DNA of 64,000 nt from Mesobaculum littorinae (GCF_004011175.1 NZ_RQXX01000004.1:330407-394406), one strand, 5' to 3'; shown: positions 18,996 through 29,662, counted from the stretch's first letter. The notes: a model not told the origin generated them from the sequence alone. Translations and numbers: made by a program.

Positions 18996-19867
18996 CCCGG
19001 CGCAAAGGCATCATCCTGGCCGGCGGCTCTGGCAGCCGTCTGGCTCCGATAACCATCGGACTGTCGAAACAGCTGGTCCCGATCTACGACAAGCCGATGA
19101 TCTACTATCCGCTTTCGGTGCTGATGCTGGCCGGCATCCGCGAGATCGCGATCATCACCACGCCCGAGGACAAGGAGCAGTTCCGCCGCACGCTGGGTGA
19201 TGGCGGGCAATGGGGGCTGAGCTTTACCTATATAGAACAGCCCAGCCCGGACGGGCTGGCGCAGGCCTATATCCTGGCCGAGGAGTTTCTCGACCGCGCG
19301 CCCTCGGCCATGGTGCTGGGCGACAACATCTTCTTCGGCCATGGCCTGCCCGAGCATCTGGCCCGGGCCGATGCCCGCACAGAAGGCGGCACCGTCTTCG
19401 GCTACCGCGTGGCCGACCCCGAACGGTACGGCGTGGTGGAGTTTGCCACCGATGGCACCGTGCGCCGCATCATCGAAAAGCCCGCCCGGGCCCCGTCGCC
19501 CTACGCGGTGACCGGTCTCTACTTTCTCGACGGCAGCGCGCCGGAGCGGGCGCGGCAGGTCGGCCCCTCGGACCGCGGCGAGCTGGAGATCACGTCGCTT
19601 CTCGAGATGTATCTTGCCGACGGCACCCTTAACGTCGAGCTGATGGGGCGCGGCTATGCATGGCTCGACACCGGGACCCATGCCTCTCTTCTCGATGCGG
19701 GGAACTTCGTGCGCACGCTGTCCGAACGGCAGGGCCAGCAGGTGGGCTGCCCCGAAGAGATTGCCTGGGCGAAAGGCTGGATCAGCGACAGCGCCCTGCG
19801 CGCTCGTGCCGACGCCTTTGGCAAGAACGGCTACGGCGCCTATCTGCACAGGCTGCTCGACGGCTGA
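18992..19867 (+). CDS. rfbA: Glucose-1-phosphate thymidylyltransferase
   Basis: A 291-residue RmlA. The pyrophosphorylase signature GGSGSRLAPIT and KPMIYYPLSVLMLAGI are near the N-terminus, with VLGDNIFFGHGL near residue 110. It makes dTDP-glucose, the first step of rhamnose synthesis. The ATG at 18992 overlaps the rfbD stop; a longer frame from 18950 lies inside rfbD. Last gene of the rhamnose unit, convergent with the next gene after 42 bp. Confidence 0.95.
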   Translation: MTRRKGIILAGGSGSRLAPITIGLSKQLVPIYDKPMIYYPLSVLMLAGIREIAIITTPEDKEQFRRTLGDGGQWGLSFTYIEQPSPDGLAQAYILAEEFLDRAPSAMVLGDNIFFGHGLPEHLARADARTEGGTVFGYRVADPERYGVVEFATDGTVRRIIEKPARAPSPYAVTGLYFLDGSAPERARQVGPSDRGELEITSLLEMYLADGTLNVELMGRGYAWLDTGTHASLLDAGNFVRTLSERQGQQVGCPEEIAWAKGWISDSALRARADAFGKNGYGAYLHRLLDG

Positions 19868-19909
19868 GCGTCCCCCGACAGGACAGCGCAGATCCGGGCA
19901 GTCATCTTC

Positions 19910-21031
19910 TCAGTCGGCGGGGCCGCGGCGGTGGACGTCCCGGAGAAAGTCCCGAATGTCGGCGGGAAGGTCCTGCGCCTCGGCCTCCCGCACCAGGGCG
20001 GGCAGGATTTCGGCCGCGGCGCTGCGGCCGTCGAAGATGCGCGGCCTGTGGATCTCGTCCAGGTCGGTGAAGAACGGCGTCCTGCCCGAGATGCGTTGCA
20101 GCCAAGCCTCGCAGTCCTGGAATTCAGCTGCGAGCTCGGCACGCGACGCCGCCCCGATCAGATCGACATCCTGGTTGCGGGGGCAGTCGATGCGGCCCGC
20201 CACCTTGCCAAGGAAGCTTCTGAGCTTCGTTGCCGACAGCGGGGGAAGCCGCCACATCGCCAGACGCGCGATTTCGATCATCGCATAGGGCAGGCTGGGG
20301 TTCACATCCGCCGTTTCACGCGGGGCGCAGACCGCGATATCGGGAAAGGCATCTTTGAACACGCCCACCGCCCCGCCCTTCTTGCGGCTGTCGCTGTAGG
20401 GCAGGATGTGCCTTTGCGCCTGCGGATACCTTTCGATCCATGGCATGAGCGCGGCGCGGTAATCGACATGGACCGACCTCAGCCATGGCCCGACGCCGGT
20501 CTCTGCGAGGCTCTGAAACGGGGTCCTGAACTTCAGCATCTGGCTTTGCCACGAACTTAAGGCATCATCCGGGCGCCTGACCAGGGCGAAGAGGCCGGCG
20601 CCCTCGTCGGCAAACCTTTCGCGAAACAGGTCGACAGCGCCGGGGGCCCTGACCCCGAGCGTGGCCAGATCCTCGGAACAGAAGACAAGCGTATGGGCCT
20701 GCATCTGGCGCGTCAGATCGACCACATGGTTCAGGACGAGATCCCCCCGCTCCATGGGGGCGTGCCCCGACGGGAACCGGCTGTCGGGCACGGCATCCGC
20801 GATCATGCGATGCGCCAGGGCATTGTGCCCCATGTATTCGTTCAGCCGCGCCGGACGGCGATTGACAGGACGGCGGCCCAGGGCCTCGGCCAGAAACCGC
20901 GCGGTCCCGTGGGCATGCACTGGCGGAAAGAGAATGCCGTTTCGCGCAAGCTTCAGCTGGTTGGCCAGAAGATAGTGCTGCAGGCTGGTCGAGCCTGTCT
21001 TGTGCAGCCCCAGGCAATAGACCGTTTTCAT
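19910..21031 (-). CDS. Sulfotransferase-like protein 1
   Basis: A 373-residue protein beginning VYCLGLHKTGSTSLQHYL. GLHKTGSTS (residues 8-16) is the phosphosulfate-binding loop of the PAPS-dependent sulfotransferase fold, and FALVRRPDDALSSWQSQ (about 150) resembles the second PAPS-binding stretch (RxP..RxxS). No signal peptide or membrane segment, so it should be cytoplasmic. If active it would move a sulfate from PAPS to a sugar of the polysaccharide. The remaining sequence is not recognised. Convergent with rfbA. It is the first of three related proteins in this locus. Confidence 0.7.
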   Translation of the reverse strand: MKTVYCLGLHKTGSTSLQHYLLANQLKLARNGILFPPVHAHGTARFLAEALGRRPVNRRPARLNEYMGHNALAHRMIADAVPDSRFPSGHAPMERGDLVLNHVVDLTRQMQAHTLVFCSEDLATLGVRAPGAVDLFRERFADEGAGLFALVRRPDDALSSWQSQMLKFRTPFQSLAETGVGPWLRSVHVDYRAALMPWIERYPQAQRHILPYSDSRKKGGAVGVFKDAFPDIAVCAPRETADVNPSLPYAMIEIARLAMWRLPPLSATKLRSFLGKVAGRIDCPRNQDVDLIGAASRAELAAEFQDCEAWLQRISGRTPFFTDLDEIHRPRIFDGRSAAAEILPALVREAEAQDLPADIRDFLRDVHRRGPAD

Positions 21032-21174
21032 GTGGGCGACCCCAAGACATCAACTTTGCTCGACGACAGGCACGCATGGGCGACCTGTCTTCGGGGCGTG
21101 CTACGCCATTTCAGCGCGCATCTCGACAGCAGAATCCGCGAAGCCGGTCGGGGGGCGATCGGCGCGGGTTTTGA

Positions 21175-22668
21175 CTAGGCCTGCGAGGGGCCGCCACGCT
21201 CAAGAATGGTGCAGGTGTCGGTGACGCGGACCTCGACATCCTTGGGCAAGGCAATGTCACGCGACCACTCGGTTGCACCGATCACGACGATCACCGACGG
21301 GGCGATGTCGCGCAGCGCATCCAAGAGAAAATCATCGCAGATCTGCGACTGGACGACCAGCAGGTCGGGTCTGGGGATGGCGTTCCTGCACAGAAGGTCT
21401 TGCAGGCTATTCCGCACGGCCCGCTTTTCGGACAGCGCGATCAGGGGGCTGGGCAGTGGCAGGGCGTCGAATTTTGCGGTTTTCTCATATGATTTCGCGC
21501 CCACAGGCAGAACGAGCCTGACAAGCCTCCCGGGCTCCGCCGCGGCCAGCAGCGCGGTTTGCGGTGCGTCCATATGTACCGAGACGGGGCATCTGGCCAT
21601 GATGTCGCCAAGGGCCGACAAATCCGCGGGCGTGAGGCTCAGGGGACTGTCTGAAAGATTCCCGGGTTTCTCCGCCCTGCGGGCAATCTCCGAGGCCAGC
21701 TCCATACCCGTCCAGAACAAGTCACGAGTTGCGCTTGCCACGTCGGCAGACACCGCTTGCGCCTCACAGTCATCGCCAAGCGGCAGCGGGGCATCGAGCG
21801 TGCCGGATTTCTCAAGAAGACGGTTGCCGTTCCAGATCTCTGCGCGCTGTGCCGTGCTAAGCGGGATCGGAAATGTCCCGACGCTGCCCGGCGCGTCACC
21901 GGCGGAAACCCGGGCCTTGGCGGTTTCCCGCAAGAGATGCTCAAACTCCAGTCGGTCCTCCTTGGGCAGGATCGAAACGATCATGTTGAGACGCCGCTTG
22001 GCCTCGATCAAGAACGCCTGTTTCTCGCGCTGATTGGACTTTATGCTCGATGCATCTTCTTCGGCTGTCATCGGAAGGTTGGCGGCCTTCAGGAAGGCAG
22101 GCACGATACCACCCTCCGTCGCGCCGTAAACCACGGCCCGACTTTCACGAGCGCGCAGAAGGCACGCCAATCGTTGCAGGCGGGTTTCATAATTCAGAAC
22201 ACCGCGCTCGAAATTATCCTCAACAAACTTCGAGAACGGCATTGGGCGGCCGGAAAAGCCGCTCATGACATTTTCCACATATCTGGACCGCAGCCAATCG
22301 TATTGCGGTCGCAGAACAGCCAGTAGTGTCAGATCCCAATCCTTGAAATACTCCCCGATCAGGCGCAGAGTGCTGTCAGGCTGATCCGAGAATATATTCT
22401 CGACGCTTAAAAGAACCGTGTGGCCCGGGTATTCTCCAATTTCTTGCTCCAAGTCCGCCATTGTTTTGGCACGGAGATCGAGCACGAGTTTAAGATGGCC
22501 GGGCGTTCGCGTGTTGTCGTAGGCGTTCTGGCGCAGGAAAACCGAGGACGGAAACAGCACCCCTTTTTCAAGGAGCGCCTCTCTCTGCGAGTCGAGGTAA
22601 TTCTGTATCGATGTGCTGCCGGCCTTGGTTTGCCCGATATGAAAGATTACTTTACGTCGATCGTACAA
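21175..22668 (-). CDS. Sulfotransferase-like protein 2 with extra C-terminal domain
   Basis: About 497 residues from a TTG at 22668, preceded by GAGGA eight bases away; an earlier TTG at 22689 would add seven residues. The N-terminal HIGQTKAGSTSIQNYL is the PAPS-type P-loop shared with the other two sulfotransferase-like genes, and LLAVLRPQYDWLRSRYVENV resembles the 3'-phosphate-binding region. After about residue 315 comes a roughly 180-residue domain that I do not recognise. It contains alternating hydrophobic strands (RLVRLVLPVG, DLLVVQSQICDDFLLDAL, SVIVVIGATEW) that look Rossmann-like. Codon use is less GC-biased than in its neighbours. Confidence 0.65.
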   Translation of the reverse strand: MYDRRKVIFHIGQTKAGSTSIQNYLDSQREALLEKGVLFPSSVFLRQNAYDNTRTPGHLKLVLDLRAKTMADLEQEIGEYPGHTVLLSVENIFSDQPDSTLRLIGEYFKDWDLTLLAVLRPQYDWLRSRYVENVMSGFSGRPMPFSKFVEDNFERGVLNYETRLQRLACLLRARESRAVVYGATEGGIVPAFLKAANLPMTAEEDASSIKSNQREKQAFLIEAKRRLNMIVSILPKEDRLEFEHLLRETAKARVSAGDAPGSVGTFPIPLSTAQRAEIWNGNRLLEKSGTLDAPLPLGDDCEAQAVSADVASATRDLFWTGMELASEIARRAEKPGNLSDSPLSLTPADLSALGDIMARCPVSVHMDAPQTALLAAAEPGRLVRLVLPVGAKSYEKTAKFDALPLPSPLIALSEKRAVRNSLQDLLCRNAIPRPDLLVVQSQICDDFLLDALRDIAPSVIVVIGATEWSRDIALPKDVEVRVTDTCTILERGGPSQA

Positions 22669-22959
22669 ACGGCCGTCCTCGGTTCGCAACAGCTTGGGTA
22701 TCGCATACGATTTTTGACAATCCGGAAACCCGGCACCGCTGTCAACCGTGGCGTGAACAGTTTTACGCGGTCTTCTCGACGGTACCAGCGTTTGACGTCG
22801 AAAGCGGACGCGGTCCGGCCATGACCGCGTCCAGATGCCTCAATTTTTATCCAACGATCATGCGGGTCGAGGCACGCAGCTGAACCCGAACCAGTCCCGT
22901 TCCGGCCCGGCCGATGCCGACGCGCCTATCTGGATGACCGCAGCGGACCAGTGGCGCCC

Positions 22960-24780
22960 TTACTCGACCGTCACCGATTTCGCCAGGTTGCGCGGCTGGT
23001 CCACGTCGGTGCCTTTTTCCACGGCGGTGAAATAGGCCAGCTGCTGGATCGGCACCGCGTAGGCAATGGCGGCGAAGGGGCCATCGATCTTCGGCATCTC
23101 GATCATCTGCCAGACACCGTCGCCGCCGTCCTTCAGGCCGCGGGCGTCGGAGACCATCACGATCTTGCCGCCGCGGGCCATGACCTCCTGCATGTTCGAC
23201 ACGGTCTTGTCGAACATCGCGTCATGCGGCGTCAGAACCACCACCGGCATCTCTTCGTCGATCAGTGCAATGGGCCCGTGCTTGAGCTCGCCCGACGCAT
23301 AGCCTTCGGCGTGGATGTACGAGATCTCCTTAAGCTTGAGCGCACCTTCCAGAGCCAGCGGGTAAAGCGCGCCGCGACCGAGGAACAGAACATCTTCGTA
23401 GCGCGCCAGCTGGGCGCTGACCGCCTGGACCTGCGGAGCAATGGCCAGCGCCTCGGTCACCTGACCGGGCACGCGGCGCAGCTGATCGGTCAGCTCCCGG
23501 TCGCCGGCCTCGTCGAGAAGCCCGCGCTGGCGGGCCGCCTGAAGCGACAGGGACGCCAGCACGGCCAGTTGGCAGGTGAAAGCCTTGGTCGAGGCGACAC
23601 CGATCTCCGGCCCGGCCAGGATCGGCAGCGCCAGGTCGCTTTCCCGCGCGATCGAGCTTTCCATGGCGTTCACGATCGACACCACCTTGCCCGCTTGGCC
23701 GGTGCAATAGCGCAGCGCGGCCAGCGTATCGGCCGTTTCGCCCGACTGGCTGACGAACAGGGTCAGCGTGCGGTCGTTCAGCGGCGGTTCGCGGTAGCGG
23801 AACTCCGAGGCAATGTCGATTTCCACCGGTATCCGGGCGATCTGCTCGAACCAGTATTTCGACACGAAGCAGGCCAGCGACGCGGTACCGCAGGCCACCA
23901 TGACGATGCGGTCGAACTGCGAGAAGTCGACGCCGGTTTCCAGCAGATGCCGGCCTTCGCGGTCGGTGGTGTAGTATTTCAGCGCATTCGCCAGAACATC
24001 GGGCTGCTCGGCGATCTCCTTCGACATGAAGTGCCGGTGCCCGGCCTTGTCCGTGGCCGTCGCCCCGAGGTTGACCGTCTTGCGGGTCCGGGTCACGGGC
24101 TGCTGGGTGTCATCCAGGAACGCGGCGCCCGCGCGGGTGACGATGGCGATGTCGCCCTCTTCCAGATAGGTGATTTCGCTGGTCATCGGCGCCAGCGCCA
24201 GCGCGTCGGAGCCCACGAACATCTCGCCCTCGCCCCAGCCGACGGCCAGCGGGCTGCCCTTGCGGGCGGCGACGATCAGATCATCCTCGCCTTCGAACAG
24301 GAAACACAGCGCGTAGGCCCCTTCGAGATCCGAGATCGTGGCCTTGGCCGCATCGATCGGTGGCAGCCCCTGGTTCAGATACCAGTCGCACAGCATGGCG
24401 ACGGTCTCGGTGTCGGTATCGGTTTCCGGGGTGATGCCATGCGCGTCCAGTCGGCTGCGCAGCTCGCGGTAATTCTCGATGATGCCGTTGTGCACGACGG
24501 CCACGCGTCCACGCTGGTGCGGGTGGGCGTTGGCGGTATTGGCGGCGCCATGGGTGGCCCAGCGGGTGTGGCCGATGCCCGAGGTGCCGGCCAGGGGCTC
24601 ATGCACAAGCGCGTCGGAAAGATTGACGAGCTTGCCGAGCGCGCGACGGCGTTCCAGCTTGCCGGCGTTGACCGTGGCGATCCCGGCGCTGTCGTAGCCC
24701 CGGTATTCCAGCCGTCTCAGCCCTTCCACCAGGATGGGAGAGACCTGGTGGTTTCCAAGGACACCGACAATTCCGCACAT
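22960..24780 (-). CDS. glmS: Glutamine--fructose-6-phosphate aminotransferase (isomerising)
   Basis: A 606-residue GlmS, normal length. It begins MCGIVGVLG with the catalytic Cys2 of the glutaminase domain (1 to about 240), followed by two SIS sugar-isomerase domains (about 285-420 and 455-590). It ends DQPRNLAKSVTVE, the conserved C-terminal tail. It makes glucosamine-6-phosphate from fructose-6-phosphate and glutamine, and supplies GlmU. No glmS ribozyme was recognised upstream, as expected for a proteobacterium. Its place inside the capsule locus suggests a role in precursor supply. Confidence 0.97.
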   Translation of the reverse strand: MCGIVGVLGNHQVSPILVEGLRRLEYRGYDSAGIATVNAGKLERRRALGKLVNLSDALVHEPLAGTSGIGHTRWATHGAANTANAHPHQRGRVAVVHNGIIENYRELRSRLDAHGITPETDTDTETVAMLCDWYLNQGLPPIDAAKATISDLEGAYALCFLFEGEDDLIVAARKGSPLAVGWGEGEMFVGSDALALAPMTSEITYLEEGDIAIVTRAGAAFLDDTQQPVTRTRKTVNLGATATDKAGHRHFMSKEIAEQPDVLANALKYYTTDREGRHLLETGVDFSQFDRIVMVACGTASLACFVSKYWFEQIARIPVEIDIASEFRYREPPLNDRTLTLFVSQSGETADTLAALRYCTGQAGKVVSIVNAMESSIARESDLALPILAGPEIGVASTKAFTCQLAVLASLSLQAARQRGLLDEAGDRELTDQLRRVPGQVTEALAIAPQVQAVSAQLARYEDVLFLGRGALYPLALEGALKLKEISYIHAEGYASGELKHGPIALIDEEMPVVVLTPHDAMFDKTVSNMQEVMARGGKIVMVSDARGLKDGGDGVWQMIEMPKIDGPFAAIAYAVPIQQLAYFTAVEKGTDVDQPRNLAKSVTVE

Positions 24781-25083
24781 GCTTCAAATCCTGCTTCTAC
24801 AATAGAATTGCCCGCGTCATCGGGGCACGAAGATACCGTCGACCACGTATTATGCTGCCCACCGGATGACACGGCGCGCATCCAAGTCGCAAACCCTATG
24901 TGGAAAAGCAATTGTTCTCGTGCGGCTTTACCCCGGGGGACGCCGATCCTCTGGGCGCGTTTCCGCCAGTCGCTGAGCGAAAATGACATACTTTGAAATA
25001 TGGCCCGGGCGCGCGTCTTCGCCCGGGCGCATGTGCTCATCTCGGCGTCGGTGCGCGCGTGTGTCGGACCGGCCCCTTCTCTG
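24781..25083. other. Intergenic region upstream of glmS
   Basis: About 300 bp between the DUF2793 gene and glmS, both on the minus strand. It holds the presumed terminator of the former (25004-25029) and must hold the glmS promoter. An AT-richer stretch at 24970-25002 (AAAATGACATACTTTGAAAT) is a candidate promoter area. No gene is supported. Confidence 0.4.
25004..25029 (-). terminator. Probable terminator of the DUF2793 gene
   Basis: A perfect 9-bp stem, GCCCGGGCG (25004-25012) with CGCCCGGGC (25021-25029), loop of 8 bases. On the minus strand it is followed by CATATTTCAAAG, a weak T-rich tail. It lies about 55 bp after the stop of the DUF2793 gene. Confidence 0.5.
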
Positions 25084-26175
25084 TCAGAACCAACGCCCGA
25101 CGGCGGTCAGGACGAACCGCTTCTTGTCGTCCTCGGACAGGATTTCCGACGACCAGGGAACAAAGTTCACCGCCGCCGTCCCGCAGGTGTAGATCGTGAT
25201 GCCCGCAGCCAGGGCCTCACCCCGGCGAATGTCGCCATGCACGTTCACATCCTGGTTCGCCGTCCCCACGAACGCAGCCGGATACGTCCATGTCAGGTAG
25301 CCCGGACTGGTGTAGAGGGCGCCGGAAGGCGAGTCGATGGCGGTGCTGGCGCTTCCACCGGTCGCACCGTCAAGAATGACAGTGCAGATCTGCGTCCCGT
25401 CGGCGAAACGCACGAAGCTTCCGTCCGCAGTCTCAGACCGTTGAATGACGGCTCCGGTCGGCATGCCCCCGGCTTGTGACACCGCGCCCGTAACATTCCC
25501 CCGGTGATAGGCCAGCTCCTCCCCGATCCGCAGCCCTGACAGGACCGACAGCGCGCCACTCTCCCGATCCGCCCGCAGCGCCTCGGACCAGGTCATGCCG
25601 TCGGGGCTGACCTTGAGGTGGAAGTCGTTGTCGCCGGTCAGACCCATCTCGGCGTGACCGGTCCAGTTCGACTGATAAAGCAGCGATCCGGTTTCTCCGG
25701 CGCCGGCCTTGTTGATCTTGAGCTGATGTCCGCCCCCGGCATGGCTGAGCAGCACCGCGTCGGACGACACCGCCAGCCGATTGGCCGCATCCGCCGCCGC
25801 CCCGACCCCGACACCTGGAAGGTTGTCGAGGTCCAGAGGCATCGCCCCCCATGCCCCCCCCCGGAAGACCACGGGCGCCCCTGCCGTCAGGTCCCATGCC
25901 CGCCACCCCTCGGCCGGGACGATGAAGATCCAGCCCGCGCCGTCCCATTGCGCAAGGCTGCCCGAATGCCCGGCCCATGCGCCGGTGGGCGCCGGGCCCA
26001 GTGCGTGGATCTCGCCGCTTGCGGGCTGCTCGGGCGGCGTTTCGCTGTTCACCCTCGTCAGAACAAGCTGGGCGATCGTATCCAGCATCTGCAGGGCTTC
26101 GTTGTGGGTGACGTGCTTTTGCGCCTGTGACGGCAGTATCACCGGCAATCCAAGCCGGGCAGTATGATCGGTCAT
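25084..26175 (-). CDS. DUF2793-domain protein, phage/GTA tail-associated type
   Basis: A 363-residue protein. The N-terminal LGLPVILPSQAQKHVTHNEAL (about residues 7-27) is the hallmark of DUF2793, found in tail-region proteins of gene transfer agents and prophages of Rhodobacterales. The C-terminal half is beta-rich (GITIYTCGTAAVNFVPWSSEIL near the end) and resembles a tail-fibre tip or receptor-binding region. The ATG at 26175 follows GGAGG. No other phage or GTA structural gene is nearby, so this is an orphan. Its place beside glf and glycosyltransferases suggests, but does not show, binding to the cell's own capsule. Confidence 0.75.
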   Translation of the reverse strand: MTDHTARLGLPVILPSQAQKHVTHNEALQMLDTIAQLVLTRVNSETPPEQPASGEIHALGPAPTGAWAGHSGSLAQWDGAGWIFIVPAEGWRAWDLTAGAPVVFRGGAWGAMPLDLDNLPGVGVGAAADAANRLAVSSDAVLLSHAGGGHQLKINKAGAGETGSLLYQSNWTGHAEMGLTGDNDFHLKVSPDGMTWSEALRADRESGALSVLSGLRIGEELAYHRGNVTGAVSQAGGMPTGAVIQRSETADGSFVRFADGTQICTVILDGATGGSASTAIDSPSGALYTSPGYLTWTYPAAFVGTANQDVNVHGDIRRGEALAAGITIYTCGTAAVNFVPWSSEILSEDDKKRFVLTAVGRWF

Positions 26176-27697
<1,522 letters not shown>

Positions 27698-28003
27698 GGG
27701 GACATAAGCCGCGACGCGGGTCCCGCCCCGCAGCGTGACGCTGGGCGGCGGCGGCGAGCGCATGGCTCAACGCGAAAGCCACGGGGTCTCCGGCTTGAGT
27801 TGTGGGCACTGCCCTGAGCAGCGCCATATCAAGCGTCCGTGCCCGATGCCGCGGGGGCTTATTGTGCGGGCCCGGGGGCGGCCCCGCCGGGATACCGATC
27901 TTGCACCCCAAAGGTCACGACGCGCTGCTCCCCCGGCGTCCGGGGCTTGGCCGGCAAGGCTTGGGCAACACCCCCCAGGGGCCGGACCGGCCCGCCGATC
28001 GCC
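27698..28003. other. Intergenic region after glf
   Basis: About 305 bp of very GC-rich sequence between two convergent genes. Several CCCGGG/GGGCCC inverted repeats could form hairpins, but no clear terminator or gene can be named. Confidence 0.35.
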
Positions 28004-29662
28004 CTAGAACCCCCGCCGAAGCGCGCGCAGCGGCGAGGTGACGCGCCAGGACGTGCTGTTGAGCAACGCTTCATTGCCCTCTTTCAACGCCTTGTTTTCC
28101 TCTCGGAGCTGCGCAAGCTCATCGTGAAGGGATTGAGCGCTTTCGATTTTCTGCCAGAAAGCCCCCTGCTCCGCCTTGATGGATGCGATCTCTGCGTCCT
28201 TCTCTCCGACCTTTGCCCGCATCGCTTCCGCCTGTCGCGTCAGCTCGGCGAGCTCTTCGAACCTCCGGGTTCGTGCCGCTTCCGCCCGGGACCGGAACTC
28301 GGCATATGCGGCCTCGAGCGCTTCTTTCTCGGCCTGAACGCTCGAAAGCTGACGCCTCAGCTCTTCACCCTCATCAAGCCTGCGGGCCTCGGCCGCTTCC
28401 GCGCGCGCCAGACCTTCGGCCTGTGTGGCCTCGAGCGCCTCTTTCTCAGCTTGAACGCTAGAAAGCTGACGCGTCAGCTCCGCGATCTCCTCGAACCTCA
28501 GGTCTTGAGCCGCGTTTGCACGAGACAGCTCAGCGGCATGTGCGGCCTCGAGGGCAGTTTTATCGTCCCGAACGCTCGAAAGCTGACGCGTCAGTTCCGC
28601 AATCTCCTCGAACCTCAGGTCTTGAGCCGCGCTTGCACGAAATAGCTCCTCGGCATGTGCGGCCTCAAGGTCGGACAGCTGACGCGTCAGCGCAGCCAGC
28701 TCTTCGGACCTCTGCGCCTCAGCTTCCTCCGCTTGCGCCCGGTCTTCGGCCTGCACGCGCCTCTGCTCGGTCTCGTAGAGGGCGGTATGAAGTTCGGACA
28801 GCTTGCGGCCGCGTTCATCGACCAGCTTGCGCAACGGCTCGAGTTCACTGACCGCTTCGTCATGTTTGGCCGACGCCGCTTTCAAGGCGCTGCGCGCCTT
28901 GGCAAGCTCGGCGGAAACGGCCGCCTCTTTGGCGGTGGAGTGGACGCCCTGCCCCAACCTTGTGAAGAATAGGGCGATATCCCCGGGAATATACCCGTCC
29001 GCGCACACGCGCAGCAGCGTTTCCAGGCGCGCGGATCGTCCCTTTTCCTTCAGGACGACCGTCAACCCGTCACCGATCTGGAATTCGATCTTGTTCTTGT
29101 CCGACAGGAAGATTTCAAGATCCTCGCGTGCCACGTCCTGCGATGCCCGCGTGCCGTGCAAGAGCAGAAGACCCGTGTCCTTCAGACACTGCAGCCAGCC
29201 CTCCTCATCGATTTCCGGCTGCCCGGCAAGATCCACGAAAAGCAGATCAAGGCTGCCCGGGCGCAGAGCTCCGAGGGCGTCCTTTGGGGCAACCGATGCG
29301 GTCAGCTCGGCGATATCGTCGTAGATCAGCGCGGCATGATCGCGCAAAGGCTTTGGCGGTTCGGGCAAAAGTTTCCGACCATCGCCGTCTGTCCACCCCC
29401 CGAACCACTGGCACTGGGCCATGATGTTCTGTTTATCAAGCGCTTGGCACAGTGCGAAAAAGACAGCGCCATCAGGCGCGCCACAGACCGCCAGGCGACG
29501 GGGCGCTTCTGCCGAGATCAGCCAGAACAGGAACGGCGTATGCAGCATGGCGGGACTGTCGACCAGGAAGCGGGGCCGCCAGAACATCGTCGCGATCGAG
29601 GATGGAACGAAGAACTCGTCCGTTCGCGAAAGATCGGATCTGCCTTGCCGCTCAACACTCAT
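28004..29662 (-). CDS. Methyltransferase-like domain fused to a long repeat-built coiled coil (candidate chain-length ruler)
   Basis: A 552-residue protein. About residues 15-220 resemble the Methyltransf_24-type SAM domain common in glycan clusters: TPFLFWLISAEAPRRLAVCG at the first strand, SLDLLFVDLAG at the fourth. The usual EhGxxxG SAM loop reads AVCGAPDG, so the site may be degenerate. From about 250 to 530 the sequence is charged, heptad-rich coiled coil. Three 39-residue tandem repeats (345-383, 384-422, 423-461) plus a partial fourth share the core RFEEIAELTRQLSSV. The protein ends NSTSWRVTSPLRALRR, a tail common in capsule-locus proteins. The start at 29662 (MSVERQG) has GGAGAG in front; an ATG at 29677 is weaker. 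The order resembles WbdD, whose coiled coil sets O-antigen length. That function is inference. Confidence 0.7.
   Translation of the reverse strand: MSVERQGRSDLSRTDEFFVPSSIATMFWRPRFLVDSPAMLHTPFLFWLISAEAPRRLAVCGAPDGAVFFALCQALDKQNIMAQCQWFGGWTDGDGRKLLPEPPKPLRDHAALIYDDIAELTASVAPKDALGALRPGSLDLLFVDLAGQPEIDEEGWLQCLKDTGLLLLHGTRASQDVAREDLEIFLSDKNKIEFQIGDGLTVVLKEKGRSARLETLLRVCADGYIPGDIALFFTRLGQGVHSTAKEAAVSAELAKARSALKAASAKHDEAVSELEPLRKLVDERGRKLSELHTALYETEQRRVQAEDRAQAEEAEAQRSEELAALTRQLSDLEAAHAEELFRASAAQDLRFEEIAELTRQLSSVRDDKTALEAAHAAELSRANAAQDLRFEEIAELTRQLSSVQAEKEALEATQAEGLARAEAAEARRLDEGEELRRQLSSVQAEKEALEAAYAEFRSRAEAARTRRFEELAELTRQAEAMRAKVGEKDAEIASIKAEQGAFWQKIESAQSLHDELAQLREENKALKEGNEALLNSTSWRVTSPLRALRRGF
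28232..28630 (-). repeat. 117-bp in-frame tandem repeats inside the coiled-coil gene
   Basis: Three copies of a 117-bp unit (39 codons) and a partial fourth. Copies 1 and 2 are nearly identical at the DNA level (for example CCTCAGGTCTTGAGCCGC occurs in both, at about 28495 and 28612), which points to recent duplication. Copy 3 and the partial copy are more diverged. Gain or loss of a unit would change the coiled coil by 39 residues without breaking the frame. Confidence 0.85.

Noticed and set aside
24781..25000. glmS ribozyme upstream of glmS
   Set aside because: No conserved ribozyme core was recognised, and this element is typical of Gram-positive bacteria.
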